The notes: generated by a model from the letters alone, not told the origin. DNA of 64,000 nt from JBBIJO01 sp037445895 (GCA_037445895.1 JBBIJO010000003.1:62001-126000); one strand, 5' to 3'. Shown: positions 1 to 8,175, counted from the first letter of the stretch. Numbers and translations are program-made.

Positions 1-895
1 CATATTTGCCAACAAGTCCAATTGTTACCTTATGTTGGGGGCTTTTAATTTTGCGAACGAAGGATTTCCACTCTTCAAAGTCAAGGCCGTTTGGTTTGAT
101 ATTAAGTTTTCGTAATACTATACGGTCCATATTATGCCTTAACATAATTAGAGGAACTTCGTAGATTGTTTCGGCGTCGGGTAGGTCGATAACCGATTCT
201 TCTTCGACGTTACAGAATAAAGCAATTTTCGATTTGACGTCTTTCGAAAGTCGGGCTTCGCTACGGCATAAAATAATATCTGGAACAATCCCATGTTCCA
301 TTAAATCTTTAACCGAATGTTGGGTTGGTTTAGTTTTCAATTCTCCAGCACTTTTAATAAAAGGCACATAAGTGAGAATAATGTTTATTGCATTTTTTGA
401 ACCACGTTCGATAGCAAATTGACGAGCAGCTTCGAGGAATGGCAAAGATTCAATATCTCCAACAGTTCCGCCAATTTCAACAATTACGAACTGATATTTT
501 CCATCGAAAACCGAAATCCTGCGTTTAATTTCATCGGTTATGTGGGGGATAACTTGCACAGTCTTTCCTAAATATTCTCCTTTTCTTTCTCTCATAATGA
601 CTGTGTAGTAAACTTGCCCTGCGGTAGTGTTATTGTCCTTATTTAAAGAGCAACCAAGAAATCGCTCGTAATGGCCTAAATCAAGATCTGTTTCTGCTCC
701 GTCGTCTGTAACATAAACTTCGCCGTGTTGGAACGGATTCATTGTCCCGGGATCGACATTGATGTAAGGGTCTAATTTCATAATTGTGACAGAAAAACCA
801 CGTTGCTTTAAAAGCAAACCTAATGATGCTGCGGCTATCCCCTTCCCGAGCGATGAAACTACACCCCCATAAATAAAAATGTAATTCGTAATCAC
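1..895 (-). CDS. pyrG: CTP synthase (partial, 3' end outside window)
   Basis: CTP synthase makes CTP from UTP, ATP and glutamine in the cytoplasm. My translation of the minus strand from a GTG start at 895 gives about 298 residues and runs off the window at base 1, so only the N-terminal synthetase domain and the beginning of the linker are present; the glutaminase domain is outside. Clear family blocks are GGVVSSLGKG (P-loop), MKLDPYINVDPGTM, HGEVYVTDDGAETDLDLGHYERF, VQVIPHIT, VEIGGTVGDIESLPFLEA and TKPTQHSVK. The start is supported by an AAAGGA Shine-Dalgarno just before the GTG; GTG is the only good start in this position. A terminator-like hairpin separates it from the upstream leuD-like gene, so it probably has its own promoter. 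One small difference from E. coli is Tyr in place of Thr just before GGVVSS. Confidence 0.97.
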   Translation of the reverse strand, partial: MITNYIFIYGGVVSSLGKGIAAASLGLLLKQRGFSVTIMKLDPYINVDPGTMNPFQHGEVYVTDDGAETDLDLGHYERFLGCSLNKDNNTTAGQVYYTVIMRERKGEYLGKTVQVIPHITDEIKRRISVFDGKYQFVIVEIGGTVGDIESLPFLEAARQFAIERGSKNAINIILTYVPFIKSAGELKTKPTQHSVKDLMEHGIVPDIILCRSEARLSKDVKSKIALFCNVEEESVIDLPDAETIYEVPLIMLRHNMDRIVLRKLNIKPNGLDFEEWKSFVRKIKSPQHKVTIGLVGKY

Positions 896-943
896 TTTCC
901 TTTAATATTTGTTTTTAAAATAAATTCAAATATAAAAAAGTAA

Positions 944-966
944 GGGGTAGTTTTAAAGACTATCCC
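944..966 (-). terminator. Rho-independent terminator after the leuD-like gene
   Basis: Read on the minus strand, GGGATAGT (966-959) can pair with ACTACCCC (951-944) with one A-C mismatch and a short AT-rich loop. It is followed by a T run from the A tract at 934-939. It lies 12 bases past the stop of the leuD-like gene and before pyrG, which suggests the five-gene operon ends here. Confidence 0.55.
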
Positions 967-977
967 TAAATTAATTT

Positions 978-1472
978 TTACTTTTGCGATTGGAGAAGCA
1001 ATTTCCTTGTGTAGGGAATTAATCCACCTGCTTCGATTATTGCTAAACGCGATTTGTGATGCGGAATCGTCTTAAATTCTTTCTTTATGGTTTTGTTAAT
1101 AATCTTGTCGGACAAAAGTTCGAGTTCGTCACCAATGCTTGCTTCGATTTCCGGACAAATAATTGTTGACAATCCTAGATTAATGCTATTTTGGAGAAAA
1201 ATCCTTGCGAAATTTTTTGCGACAACGCGTATATCGTAACCCTTCAAGGTGGACACTGCTTGTTCGCGCGAAGAACCACAACCAAAGTTTTTTCCTGCCA
1301 CGATTACATCTCCGGACTCGAACCTATTTTCGGTGAGTAGTTGATGTAGTTCTTTAATATCGCCAAATGCATATTGTGGAGTTTCGCTCGGCAGAACTGT
1401 TGCCATATATCGCCCTGGATAAATAATATCTGTTGAGACATCGTCACCGAGAACATATATTACTCGTGCCAT
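978..1472 (-). CDS. LeuD/IPMI-type hydro-lyase small subunit
   Basis: Small (swivel-domain) subunit of an aconitase-superfamily dehydratase/isomerase of the short archaeal/IPMI2 type: 164 residues against about 200 for E. coli LeuD. The motifs GDDVSTDIIYPGRY, GKNFGCGSSREQA and ARIFLQNSINLGL are diagnostic. The substrate-recognition loop reads YMAT (residues 22-25). This lacks the arginine reported in homoaconitase-type YLR loops, so a methyl- or alkyl-malate-type substrate is more likely than homoaconitate; that is inference. It lies 1 base after the large-subunit gene and is the last gene of a five-gene operon with a class III CoA-transferase, an HMG-CoA-lyase-like enzyme and a beta-decarboxylating dehydrogenase. 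Leucine biosynthesis is possible, but no leuA is visible here. Confidence 0.9.
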   Translation of the reverse strand: MARVIYVLGDDVSTDIIYPGRYMATVLPSETPQYAFGDIKELHQLLTENRFESGDVIVAGKNFGCGSSREQAVSTLKGYDIRVVAKNFARIFLQNSINLGLSTIICPEIEASIGDELELLSDKIINKTIKKEFKTIPHHKSRLAIIEAGGLIPYTRKLLLQSQK

Positions 1473-1473
1473 A

Positions 1474-2763
1474 TTAGCCTCCTTTTTTAGGATTTGTAAT
1501 ATACCCTGTTAAAGCACTTGCAGCAGCCACACTTGGAGAGCAAAGGAAAACTTCCGAATTAGGATTTCCCATCCTTCCTTTGAAATTTCTATTTGTTGTC
1601 GATAGAGCAACTTCGCCGTCGCCTAAGGCTCCTTGGTGCACGCCGAGACAAGGTCCACATCCTGGATTTACGATTACTGCCCCTGATTCCATCAACTCAT
1701 ACAGATAGCCTTTTGCCATTGCTTCGCGATAAATACGTCCAGATGCAGGAAAGATAAGCATACGAACTCCCTTTGCTATCTTTTTCCCTTTAAGAATTTT
1801 GTATGCCGTTGCTATATCTTCTAGTCTTCCGTTTGTGCAAGAACCCAAAACTACCTGATTTATTTTTATTCCCTCCACATCGCTAATTGGTTTCACATTA
1901 TCAACAGCGTGTGGACAAGCAATTTGGGGTTCTAGATTCGACCCATCTATATAAATTTCTTGGCAGTAGTGGGCATCTGGGTCAGGTTGGAATAATTCGA
2001 TATCTTCTTGAACACCAGCAATTTCTTGCAGGTAGCGAATTGTTTCTTCGTCCGATGGAACAATACCCGAAGTTGCGCCTGCTTCAACAGCCATATTACA
2101 AATTGTTAATCTTCCGGACATACTCATTATTTTGATTGTTTCGCCGTGAAACTCAATGACTTTATAATTGGCTCCTTCTGCTCCCAAAATACCTATTATA
2201 CGAAGAATCAAGTCTTTTGGTTCAACGAAGTCTTGAAAATTTCCGTTTACAACTATTTTGATTGTTTCGGGAACTTCGACGTTCAGAATTCTGCCAATAG
2301 CCCAAACAGATGCCATTTCGGTTGCTCCAATTCCGAAAGCAAAAGAGCCTAAAGCTCCGTGGCTTGTCGTATGGCTATCGGTTCCAACAACAACGTAACC
2401 AGGTCGGACGTAGCCATATTCAGGTAAAATCTGATGGCAAATTCCCATCTCGTTGCCGCGAATATCGTGAAACTTAGTAATTTTTTGTTGTTCTATGAAT
2501 TCTCTGACTTTTTTCTGATTGGAGGCGGTTTTTGAACTTTCTGCTGGGACTCGATGGTCGAAAATAATTGCAATTTTTTGTGGATTCCACACCCGAGGTT
2601 CAAGATTTGTTCCCCTATAAATTTCTAAAAATTGATTAATAACAAGTGCTGCATTTTCGTGCGACATAGCTAAATCAATACGAGGTTCAACAATGTCTCC
2701 GACTTGAACCTCGTTTGTTCCGATTGCGCGACTTAATATCTTTTGGACAACTGTTTGTTTCAT
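1474..2763 (-). CDS. LeuC/homoaconitase-type hydro-lyase large subunit
   Basis: Catalytic [4Fe-4S] subunit of an isopropylmalate isomerase/homoaconitase-family enzyme, 429 residues as in the short archaeal-type branch (E. coli LeuC is about 466). It has VVGTDSHTTSHGALGSFAFG, GSCTNGR with the first cluster cysteine near residue 308, and NPGCGPCLGVHQGALGDGE with the other two near 367 and 370. A C-terminal TTNRNFKGRMGNP substrate/cluster motif is also present. All residues needed for activity seem present. It follows the CoA-transferase gene by 14 bases and precedes the small subunit by 1 base, so all are probably co-transcribed. Members of this branch act on isopropylmalate, citraconate/citramalate, homoaconitate or dimethylmalate; sequence alone does not decide. 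The company of a CoA-transferase and a citramalyl/HMG-CoA-type lyase favours citramalate/citraconate. Confidence 0.9.
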   Translation of the reverse strand: MKQTVVQKILSRAIGTNEVQVGDIVEPRIDLAMSHENAALVINQFLEIYRGTNLEPRVWNPQKIAIIFDHRVPAESSKTASNQKKVREFIEQQKITKFHDIRGNEMGICHQILPEYGYVRPGYVVVGTDSHTTSHGALGSFAFGIGATEMASVWAIGRILNVEVPETIKIVVNGNFQDFVEPKDLILRIIGILGAEGANYKVIEFHGETIKIMSMSGRLTICNMAVEAGATSGIVPSDEETIRYLQEIAGVQEDIELFQPDPDAHYCQEIYIDGSNLEPQIACPHAVDNVKPISDVEGIKINQVVLGSCTNGRLEDIATAYKILKGKKIAKGVRMLIFPASGRIYREAMAKGYLYELMESGAVIVNPGCGPCLGVHQGALGDGEVALSTTNRNFKGRMGNPNSEVFLCSPSVAAASALTGYITNPKKGG

Positions 2764-2777
2764 CTTTGTATTCCTTA

Positions 2778-3971
2778 TTAAACTACACCTTCTTTGCGTA
2801 AAAGTGCAAATTCATTTTTATCAATACCAATTAATGCGAGAATTTCTTCTGTGTGTTGCGATAGCTTTGGTGGGGAAGTTTGGACCATTCCAGGTGTTTT
2901 TTCAAATTTTGCAGTCATATTGAAGACTTGGATTTCGCCGATTCCTTCTACTTCGACCGTAGCGAATGTATTACGATGCCGAATTTGTTGCTGATTCAAC
3001 GCAGACTCGAGAGAAAGTATTTCCCCCGCTGGAATACCATTTTTATTCAGTAGTTCAACCCAAATGGAAGTTGGTTTTTCCATTAATTTTTTTTCTATTA
3101 GTGGGTTTAATTCGTAACGATTTTTTTTCCGAATATCTCTTTCTTTGAATCTTGTATCTTCTTTAAGATGCGACAATCCAAGCAAATCGGCAAGGGTTTC
3201 CCATTGTTCTTGTTTGTTGGCTGCGATGTTGATGTATCCATCGAGGGTTTTGAACGTCCCCGATGGGGCTGCGGTAAAATTATCGTTGCCGAGCAACTCT
3301 GGGTGCTGTCTTCCAAGCATAAGGTTTGCGACAACCCAACCGAGAAGAGGCATAATGGAATCGAGTAGAGCAATGTCGATAAACTGACCTTCGCCGGTTT
3401 TTTCGCGATAGAAAAGAGCGGCAACAGTAGCAAATGCAGCGTTTAGTCCCCCGACTGTATCGCAAACAGGGAAACCGCATCGTAATGGATTCAATCGTTT
3501 GTCGCCATTGATTGCCATTACGCCGCTTAGACCCTGAATGATTTGATCGTAAGCGGGCTTAAATGCATCGGGGCCTGTTTGCCCAAACCCCGAAATTGCG
3601 CAATAAATTAAACGAGGATTAATTATTTTTAACGCATTGTATCCAATTCCCAGGCGTTCCATAACACCAGGCCGAAAATTTTCAACAACAACATCGGAAA
3701 TTTTCACAAGTTTCCGAAAGATTTCCTTGCCACGTTCATCTTTTAAATTTAGCGTAACAGATTTTTTGTTTGAATTTTGAGCAAGGAAACTAGTCCCCAT
3801 CAACATTTTGTTGTATTCTGTAACACAGCCAAGTTTGCGTGCAAGGTCTCCTTCGGTTGGATTTTCAATTTTGATAACTTCGGCTCCGAGCCAAGCTAAA
3901 TGCAAAGTAGCAAAAGGTCCCGACAATACATTCGTTAAATCAAGAACCCTTATTCCTTCGAGTATTTTCAT
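2778..3971 (-). CDS. CaiB/BaiF family (class III) CoA-transferase
   Basis: Moves CoA between a CoA-ester donor (often succinyl-CoA) and a carboxylic acid. The 397 residues match the family length. Visible motifs: VLDLTNVLSGPFATLHLAWLGAEVIKIENP at the N-terminus, NKKSVTLNLKDERGKEIF, VVENFRPGVMERLGIGY with the region of the catalytic Asp shortly after, ISGFGQTGP, YDQIIQGLSGVM, and a C-terminal P-KLSQHTEEIL block. The gene overlaps the upstream lyase gene by 32 bases, which suggests translational coupling. In Chloroflexus aurantiacus a class III succinyl-CoA:(R)-citramalate transferase is paired with an HMG-CoA-lyase-like (R)-citramalyl-CoA lyase. Mammalian SUGCT, of the same family, uses glutarate, HMG and itaconate. 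I therefore infer a branched C5 or C6 dicarboxylic acceptor, with the exact substrate open. Confidence 0.88.
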   Translation of the reverse strand: MKILEGIRVLDLTNVLSGPFATLHLAWLGAEVIKIENPTEGDLARKLGCVTEYNKMLMGTSFLAQNSNKKSVTLNLKDERGKEIFRKLVKISDVVVENFRPGVMERLGIGYNALKIINPRLIYCAISGFGQTGPDAFKPAYDQIIQGLSGVMAINGDKRLNPLRCGFPVCDTVGGLNAAFATVAALFYREKTGEGQFIDIALLDSIMPLLGWVVANLMLGRQHPELLGNDNFTAAPSGTFKTLDGYINIAANKQEQWETLADLLGLSHLKEDTRFKERDIRKKNRYELNPLIEKKLMEKPTSIWVELLNKNGIPAGEILSLESALNQQQIRHRNTFATVEVEGIGEIQVFNMTAKFEKTPGMVQTSPPKLSQHTEEILALIGIDKNEFALLRKEGVV

Positions 3972-4869
3972 TTTCCCTCTTAGTTTTATAAATATACCCA
4001 GGTAAATCTTTTATAAAAAAACCACTTGCATATTTTGAAACGGCAATGATTTTCGAAATATCGATATCTTGGCGAAATCCCATTCTTTGAAGCATAAATA
4101 CAAAATCTTCGGTGCAAACATTCCCAGCAGGTTGCTTGGTGAAAGGACAACCCCCCAATCCCCCAAAAGCGGTTTCGACATATCGAACGCCTAATTTCAG
4201 TGCAGTATAAACATTTAATAGTCCCATACCATAAGTGTTATGGAAATGACAAGCAAATTGAGCATTTGGGTTCATCTCCATCAGTTTAGCATACATACGC
4301 TCGACTTTGGTTGGGTATGCCATTCCTGCAGTGTCGGCAAGACTGATGTTTTGTATCCCATTTTTAAAATACTCTTCGACAATTTGGAATACTCGTTTTT
4401 CTGGTATCTCGCCTTCGAAACCACAACCGAAAGCCGATTGAACCGAGACTTGAAGCTTCTTTCCTTCTTTCTTAACAACTTTTGCCATTTCGAGAATTCT
4501 GTCTAATGCCTGCAACGATGTCATTCCAGTATTTTTCGATGAATGTGTATCGCTTGCAGAAACACCCATACATATCATATCAACATTTACTGCCAAGGCT
4601 CGTTCCAAGCCCTTTTCATTAAGAACAAGGGCAGAGAAAATAGGCTTTTGCGGTTCAGCTTTGGTTCGAGAGAATAACTCGAACAAATCGTCTGTGTCTG
4701 CCATTTGAGGGACTTTTTGGGGATTGACAAACGAACCGAGTTGAATTATATCGATGTTTGATTGAATTAATAATTTAACCCATTCTTCCTTTGTAATTGT
4801 TGGAACCGGTTCGCTTTCCATTTGTAAGCCATCTCGCAGCCCAACCTCGTGAATTATCACTTTTTCCAT
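3940..4869 (-). CDS. HMG-CoA lyase family protein (possible (R)-citramalyl-CoA lyase)
   Basis: TIM-barrel lyase of the HMG-CoA lyase family, 309 residues, cleaving a 3-hydroxy-3-methylacyl-CoA into acetyl-CoA and a keto acid (aldol-type, divalent-metal dependent). Visible are EVGLRDGLQ with the catalytic Arg-Asp pair (residues 8-16), the metal-binding HFHNTYG (HxH) motif, and the family signature GGLGGCPFTKQPAGNVCTED with the active-site Cys. The operon context (class III CoA-transferase, LeuCD-type hydro-lyase) resembles citramalyl-CoA or HMG-CoA use rather than classical leucine breakdown, because no isovaleryl/methylcrotonyl-CoA genes are nearby. True HMG-CoA lyase is the main alternative. 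The gene starts 15 bases after the dehydrogenase stop and its end overlaps the CoA-transferase start. Confidence 0.88.
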   Translation of the reverse strand: MEKVIIHEVGLRDGLQMESEPVPTITKEEWVKLLIQSNIDIIQLGSFVNPQKVPQMADTDDLFELFSRTKAEPQKPIFSALVLNEKGLERALAVNVDMICMGVSASDTHSSKNTGMTSLQALDRILEMAKVVKKEGKKLQVSVQSAFGCGFEGEIPEKRVFQIVEEYFKNGIQNISLADTAGMAYPTKVERMYAKLMEMNPNAQFACHFHNTYGMGLLNVYTALKLGVRYVETAFGGLGGCPFTKQPAGNVCTEDFVFMLQRMGFRQDIDISKIIAVSKYASGFFIKDLPGYIYKTKRENENTRRNKGS

Positions 4870-4884
4870 AAAAGCTCTGCATTA

Positions 4885-6018
4885 TTAGATGTAATTGGCT
4901 ATTGCTTGTGCCATTTCTATGGTTGTGTTCGAACCTCCCATATCGTAGGTTCGAATCTTTCCATCTTCAATAACCCTTGCAACTGCATTTTCAATTTGCT
5001 GGGCTTTTTCGGTTTCTCCGAGCCATTCCAACATCATTTTTGCAGCAAGGATTGTTGCCGTTGGGTTGACTTTATACATTCCGGCATATTTGGGTGCCGA
5101 ACCATGCGTTGGTTCAAACACTGCGAGTTTTTCTCCGATATTTCCTGAACAGCCGAAACCAAGGCCACCTACCATTTGGGCGCACAAATCAGAAATAATA
5201 TCGCCATATAAATTTGGAGCAACTAAAACTTCGTAATTCAGTGGATTTTTTAGTAACCACATTGTTATTGCATCGACATTTGCTTCGTCTGCTTCAATTT
5301 CGGGATAATCGCGGGCTACCTCGCGTGCTATTTCGAGGAACAAACCATCGCTTGCTCGAACAACATTCGCTTTATGAATAATAGTAACTTTTTTATGTCC
5401 AAATTGCTTTGCATATTCAAATGCTGAACGAACTATCTTTTCGGAAGATTTCTTTGTGTTGATTTTACAGGAAATTGCAAATTCATCTGAATTCAGTTTG
5501 GCGAAAGGAGTAAAATTAGGCGATAACTTTGTCAATGTGGATTTTAGTTCTTCGGGAACGGGATTGAATTCTACCCCAGCATATAAATCCTCGGTGTTTT
5601 CGCGAAAAACAACTAAATTAATGTTTTCCTTATAATTCAACGGATTACCTTTGTATGCTTTGCAAGGGCGTAAGCATACATAAAGATTAAACATTTGTCG
5701 CATTCTGACAATCGGCGAACGGTAGATTAATCCTTTTCCACGAAGTTCAGGGCGAAGTTCCGATTCGGCGGATTTCACAGGTTTGGATGTGATAGCACCA
5801 AAAAGTGCGGCGTCGACGTTTCTCAGTAGTTCGATTGTTCGTTGGGGTAGGGCATCGCCTTCGTTACACCAGAACTCCCAACCAATATCTCCGTGGATGT
5901 AATTGGCGTTGAGTTTAACTTTTTCGAGAACTATTTTGGTTGACTCCATAACGTCGTTGCCAACACCATCGCCCGGAAGCCAAGCAATTCGGTAGTGATT
6001 TTTCTTTTGACTAGCCAT
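4885..6018 (-). CDS. Isocitrate/isopropylmalate family dehydrogenase
   Basis: Beta-decarboxylating dehydrogenase, 377 residues, first gene of the five-gene operon. Family blocks: WLPGDGVGNDVM (residues 13-24), LYVCLRP (112-118), VVFRENTEDLYAGVEF, IHKANVVRASDGLF, APNLYGDIISDLCAQMVGGLG, FEPTHGSAPKYAGMYKVNPTA and a C-terminal DMGGSNTT. LYVCLRP and RENTEDLYAGVE are closest to bacterial isocitrate dehydrogenase. However, the substrate segment reads RSPIVRMRQ (residues 100-108), where E. coli Icd has RSLNVALRQ. Ser113 is kept, but Asn115 is replaced by Ile, at the position that is Leu90 in Thermus isopropylmalate dehydrogenase. This leaves isocitrate, homoisocitrate, isopropylmalate or methylmalate as candidates. 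Being in an operon with LeuCD-like genes supports sequential action on their product. Confidence 0.88.
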   Translation of the reverse strand: MASQKKNHYRIAWLPGDGVGNDVMESTKIVLEKVKLNANYIHGDIGWEFWCNEGDALPQRTIELLRNVDAALFGAITSKPVKSAESELRPELRGKGLIYRSPIVRMRQMFNLYVCLRPCKAYKGNPLNYKENINLVVFRENTEDLYAGVEFNPVPEELKSTLTKLSPNFTPFAKLNSDEFAISCKINTKKSSEKIVRSAFEYAKQFGHKKVTIIHKANVVRASDGLFLEIAREVARDYPEIEADEANVDAITMWLLKNPLNYEVLVAPNLYGDIISDLCAQMVGGLGFGCSGNIGEKLAVFEPTHGSAPKYAGMYKVNPTATILAAKMMLEWLGETEKAQQIENAVARVIEDGKIRTYDMGGSNTTIEMAQAIANYI

Positions 6019-6052
6019 AATTCTTTTATTTTTCTGTTGAACAAGAGCAACA

Positions 6053-6084
6053 CAAAATTACTCAAAAATCACCTCTAAAGCAAA
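6053..6084 (-). promoter_or_regulatory. Bacteroidetes-type promoter of the dehydrogenase-leuD operon
   Basis: On the minus strand TTTG (6084-6081), 20 bases, then TAATTTTG (6060-6053) fit the Bacteroidetes housekeeping promoter (TTTG, 17-23 bases, TAnnTTTG). The start codon is about 35 bases downstream at 6018, leaving a leader of roughly 28 bases. Confidence 0.6.
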
Positions 6085-6157
6085 GGTAGCCGAACATTGA
6101 AAATCCCTTGCAGAATATCTTTCCTTTATCTTAATTTACATTTTTTGAAATTTGGAT

Positions 6158-7828
6158 ATGGAAAAAAAAGTAAAAGGCAAACCCAAACGTTTCTTTTTTA
6201 AGGAAACAATTATAATTGCATTGGCATTATTTGTGCTTTATTTCCCGTCTCTAAAGTATCAATTCGTATGGGACGATAAAGAAATTTATATTAACGAAGT
6301 AAATTTACCACGAACGGAAACCATTTCGGCAATTCCAAACTATTTCGTGCCTAAAAAAGACAAGATGTATATTCCAATTACTTATACTTTTTGGAACATA
6401 ATATTCAATATTGAGAGCACCGACGATAGAGTTTACAATCCATATTCATTTCATTTTTTCAATTTGGTTTTGCACATAATAAACTCGATACTTATCTTTT
6501 TAGTGTTGTTACGACTGTTAGGCTCACGTAGGTTTGCTTTTTTTGGAGCGATGGTTTTTGCTTTACATCCAATACAAGTGGAATCGGTCGCTTGGATTTC
6601 CGAAGCTCGAGGCTTGCTTGCGGGAACATTTGGATTTTCTGCAATGCTTTTATACTTAAAAAACAAAATAGGTCCATTTCGCAATTACTTAATTCCTCTG
6701 CTTTTGCTTTGTTCGATGTTATCGAAGCCGAGTGGAATTGTTTTTCCATTGATTTTAATAGCACTTGATGGTTATTTAAATGGTTTTACACCGTTCAAAA
6801 AGCTTTTACAGCGTAATATTTTCATATTGATTCTTGTGATACCGTTTATTCTTTTGGCAATGTATGGTGAATCGAGTCGGACAATTGAGTTTTCCGCTCC
6901 AATGTGGATACGCCCCCTTTTGTGGCTAAACGCAATAGGATTTTATTTGTTTAAAATTTTTATTCCAATAAACTTTTCTGCGTGTTATGGTCTGACATAT
7001 AGTTATTTAGTGGCCAACGTATTCAACTTTTTCGCAATATTAATTTTTGTTGGCGTTTTGTTTGTAATGGTTCTTTTGAAAAAAAAGGAATTTTGGTTTG
7101 CGATGATAATTTTTGTTTTGGGATTTCTCCCAGTATCAAATCTTCTAACCTACTATTATCAATACTGGTCGACAGTGTCGGATAGATATGTTTATTTTTC
7201 GATGTTTGCAATTGCATTTGGTCTTTCTTTTATTGTTAAAGAATACTTTAGCAAGTATTTCTATTATATTTTTGGTATTGTTGGAATAATTTTGTTCTTT
7301 TTTTCTAAAATCGAGTTGCCAAAATGGGAGAATGAAAGAACTTTATGGAGTGATTGTATCGAAAAATACCCTAATCGCATTCCACATCCTTATTTAGGAC
7401 AAGGACTAATATTCCAAAACGACGGGAACTATCCAAGAGCTCTCGACTATTACAATAAAGCTATTGAGTTGGATTCAAATTATTACTTTGGTTATTACAA
7501 TCGTGGAAATTTATACTATGACTTAAAGCAGTTCACTAAGGCAATCGAAGACTATTCGAGAGTTCTAAAAATTAACACTAAATATCTTAATGCCTATGTA
7601 AATCGTGGATTATGCTTGATGAATCTCGGACAATACGAGGAAGCAATAATCGATTTTACAAAGGCAATAGAATTGGATTCTAAGCAATTTGATGTTTACT
7701 ATGAACGTGCTAATTGTTTTATCGAAATTGGGATGAAAGAGAAAGCTGTCGAGGATTTGAAATTTTGTTTGAAACTTAATCCAAATTTTGAACAAGCAAA
7801 ATCACTTTTGTATAAAACCTTGAAGTAA
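6158..7828 (+). CDS. TMTC/PMT-like membrane glycosyltransferase with C-terminal TPRs
   Basis: Polytopic inner-membrane protein, 556 residues from the ATG at 6158 (a TTG at 6152 is in frame but less likely). Residues about 15-380 hold some 9-11 hydrophobic segments. The first extracytoplasmic loop has FVWDDKEIY, the acidic DD/DE pair typical of GT-C enzymes, followed by HPIQVESVAWISEARGLLAG, a signature of the TMTC/DUF1736-type O-mannosyltransferase-like family. Residues about 390-556 form at least four TPR units (for example YPRALDYYNKAIELDSNYYFGYYNRG and YEEAIIDFTKAIELDS). By analogy it would transfer a sugar from a polyprenyl-phosphate carrier to an extracytoplasmic protein or lipid acceptor bound by the TPRs; substrate unknown. 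It is transcribed divergently from the dehydrogenase operon. Confidence 0.8.
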   Translation: MEKKVKGKPKRFFFKETIIIALALFVLYFPSLKYQFVWDDKEIYINEVNLPRTETISAIPNYFVPKKDKMYIPITYTFWNIIFNIESTDDRVYNPYSFHFFNLVLHIINSILIFLVLLRLLGSRRFAFFGAMVFALHPIQVESVAWISEARGLLAGTFGFSAMLLYLKNKIGPFRNYLIPLLLLCSMLSKPSGIVFPLILIALDGYLNGFTPFKKLLQRNIFILILVIPFILLAMYGESSRTIEFSAPMWIRPLLWLNAIGFYLFKIFIPINFSACYGLTYSYLVANVFNFFAILIFVGVLFVMVLLKKKEFWFAMIIFVLGFLPVSNLLTYYYQYWSTVSDRYVYFSMFAIAFGLSFIVKEYFSKYFYYIFGIVGIILFFFSKIELPKWENERTLWSDCIEKYPNRIPHPYLGQGLIFQNDGNYPRALDYYNKAIELDSNYYFGYYNRGNLYYDLKQFTKAIEDYSRVLKINTKYLNAYVNRGLCLMNLGQYEEAIIDFTKAIELDSKQFDVYYERANCFIEIGMKEKAVEDLKFCLKLNPNFEQAKSLLYKTLK

Positions 7829-7918
7829 GTGAGTATTCTAAAATATGCGAGTAAAGATAGCAGTCGTTGGAAAAATTTTTGTAAGTTGCTTTTTGTAAAT
7901 TCATTTTTTGGAGTCAAT

Positions 7919-8131
7919 ATGAAAAAGAATATGGGGTCTTTCGACCGCACGCTGCGGATTATTTTAGCTATTGCTCTCGCAGTGTTAATTGCGTTGGGTC
8001 AGATCAAAGGCATATCCATAATAATTTTTGGAATTGTTGCGATAATTTTCATTGTTACAGGAATTATCGGAATTTGCCCACTTTATTTCCCGTTTAAAAT
8101 TAACACAGCCAAAAGAGAAGATAAACGCTAA
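7919..8131 (+). CDS. DUF2892 (YgaP-type) small membrane protein
   Basis: Seventy residues from the ATG at 7919, which is preceded by a good GGAG ribosome site at 7909-7913; a longer upstream reading frame is not needed. The protein begins with KKNMGSFDRTLRII, the conserved DRxxR segment of DUF2892, followed by two hydrophobic helices (about 15-33 and 38-58) around a short turn. It ends with GICPLYFPFKINT, the usual C-P-L-Y/F motif with one cysteine. Such proteins are often encoded near rhodanese or sulfur genes; a TSUP exporter gene lies just downstream on the other strand. The molecular role of the family is unknown. Confidence 0.85.
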   Translation: MKKNMGSFDRTLRIILAIALAVLIALGQIKGISIIIFGIVAIIFIVTGIIGICPLYFPFKINTAKREDKR

Positions 8132-8175
8132 AGATTAATATAGTGACTAGAGTTATTCTCGCACTCTTATTTGGC

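Noticed and set aside
3940..4869. Plain HMG-CoA lyase of leucine degradation
   Set aside because: Not excluded, but no methylcrotonyl-CoA carboxylase or isovaleryl-CoA dehydrogenase genes are near, and the CoA-transferase plus LeuCD context fits citramalyl-CoA better; kept as an alternative only.
7829..7918. 30-codon upstream extension of the DUF2892 gene
   Set aside because: A clear ribosome site precedes ATG 7919, and the conserved domain begins there.
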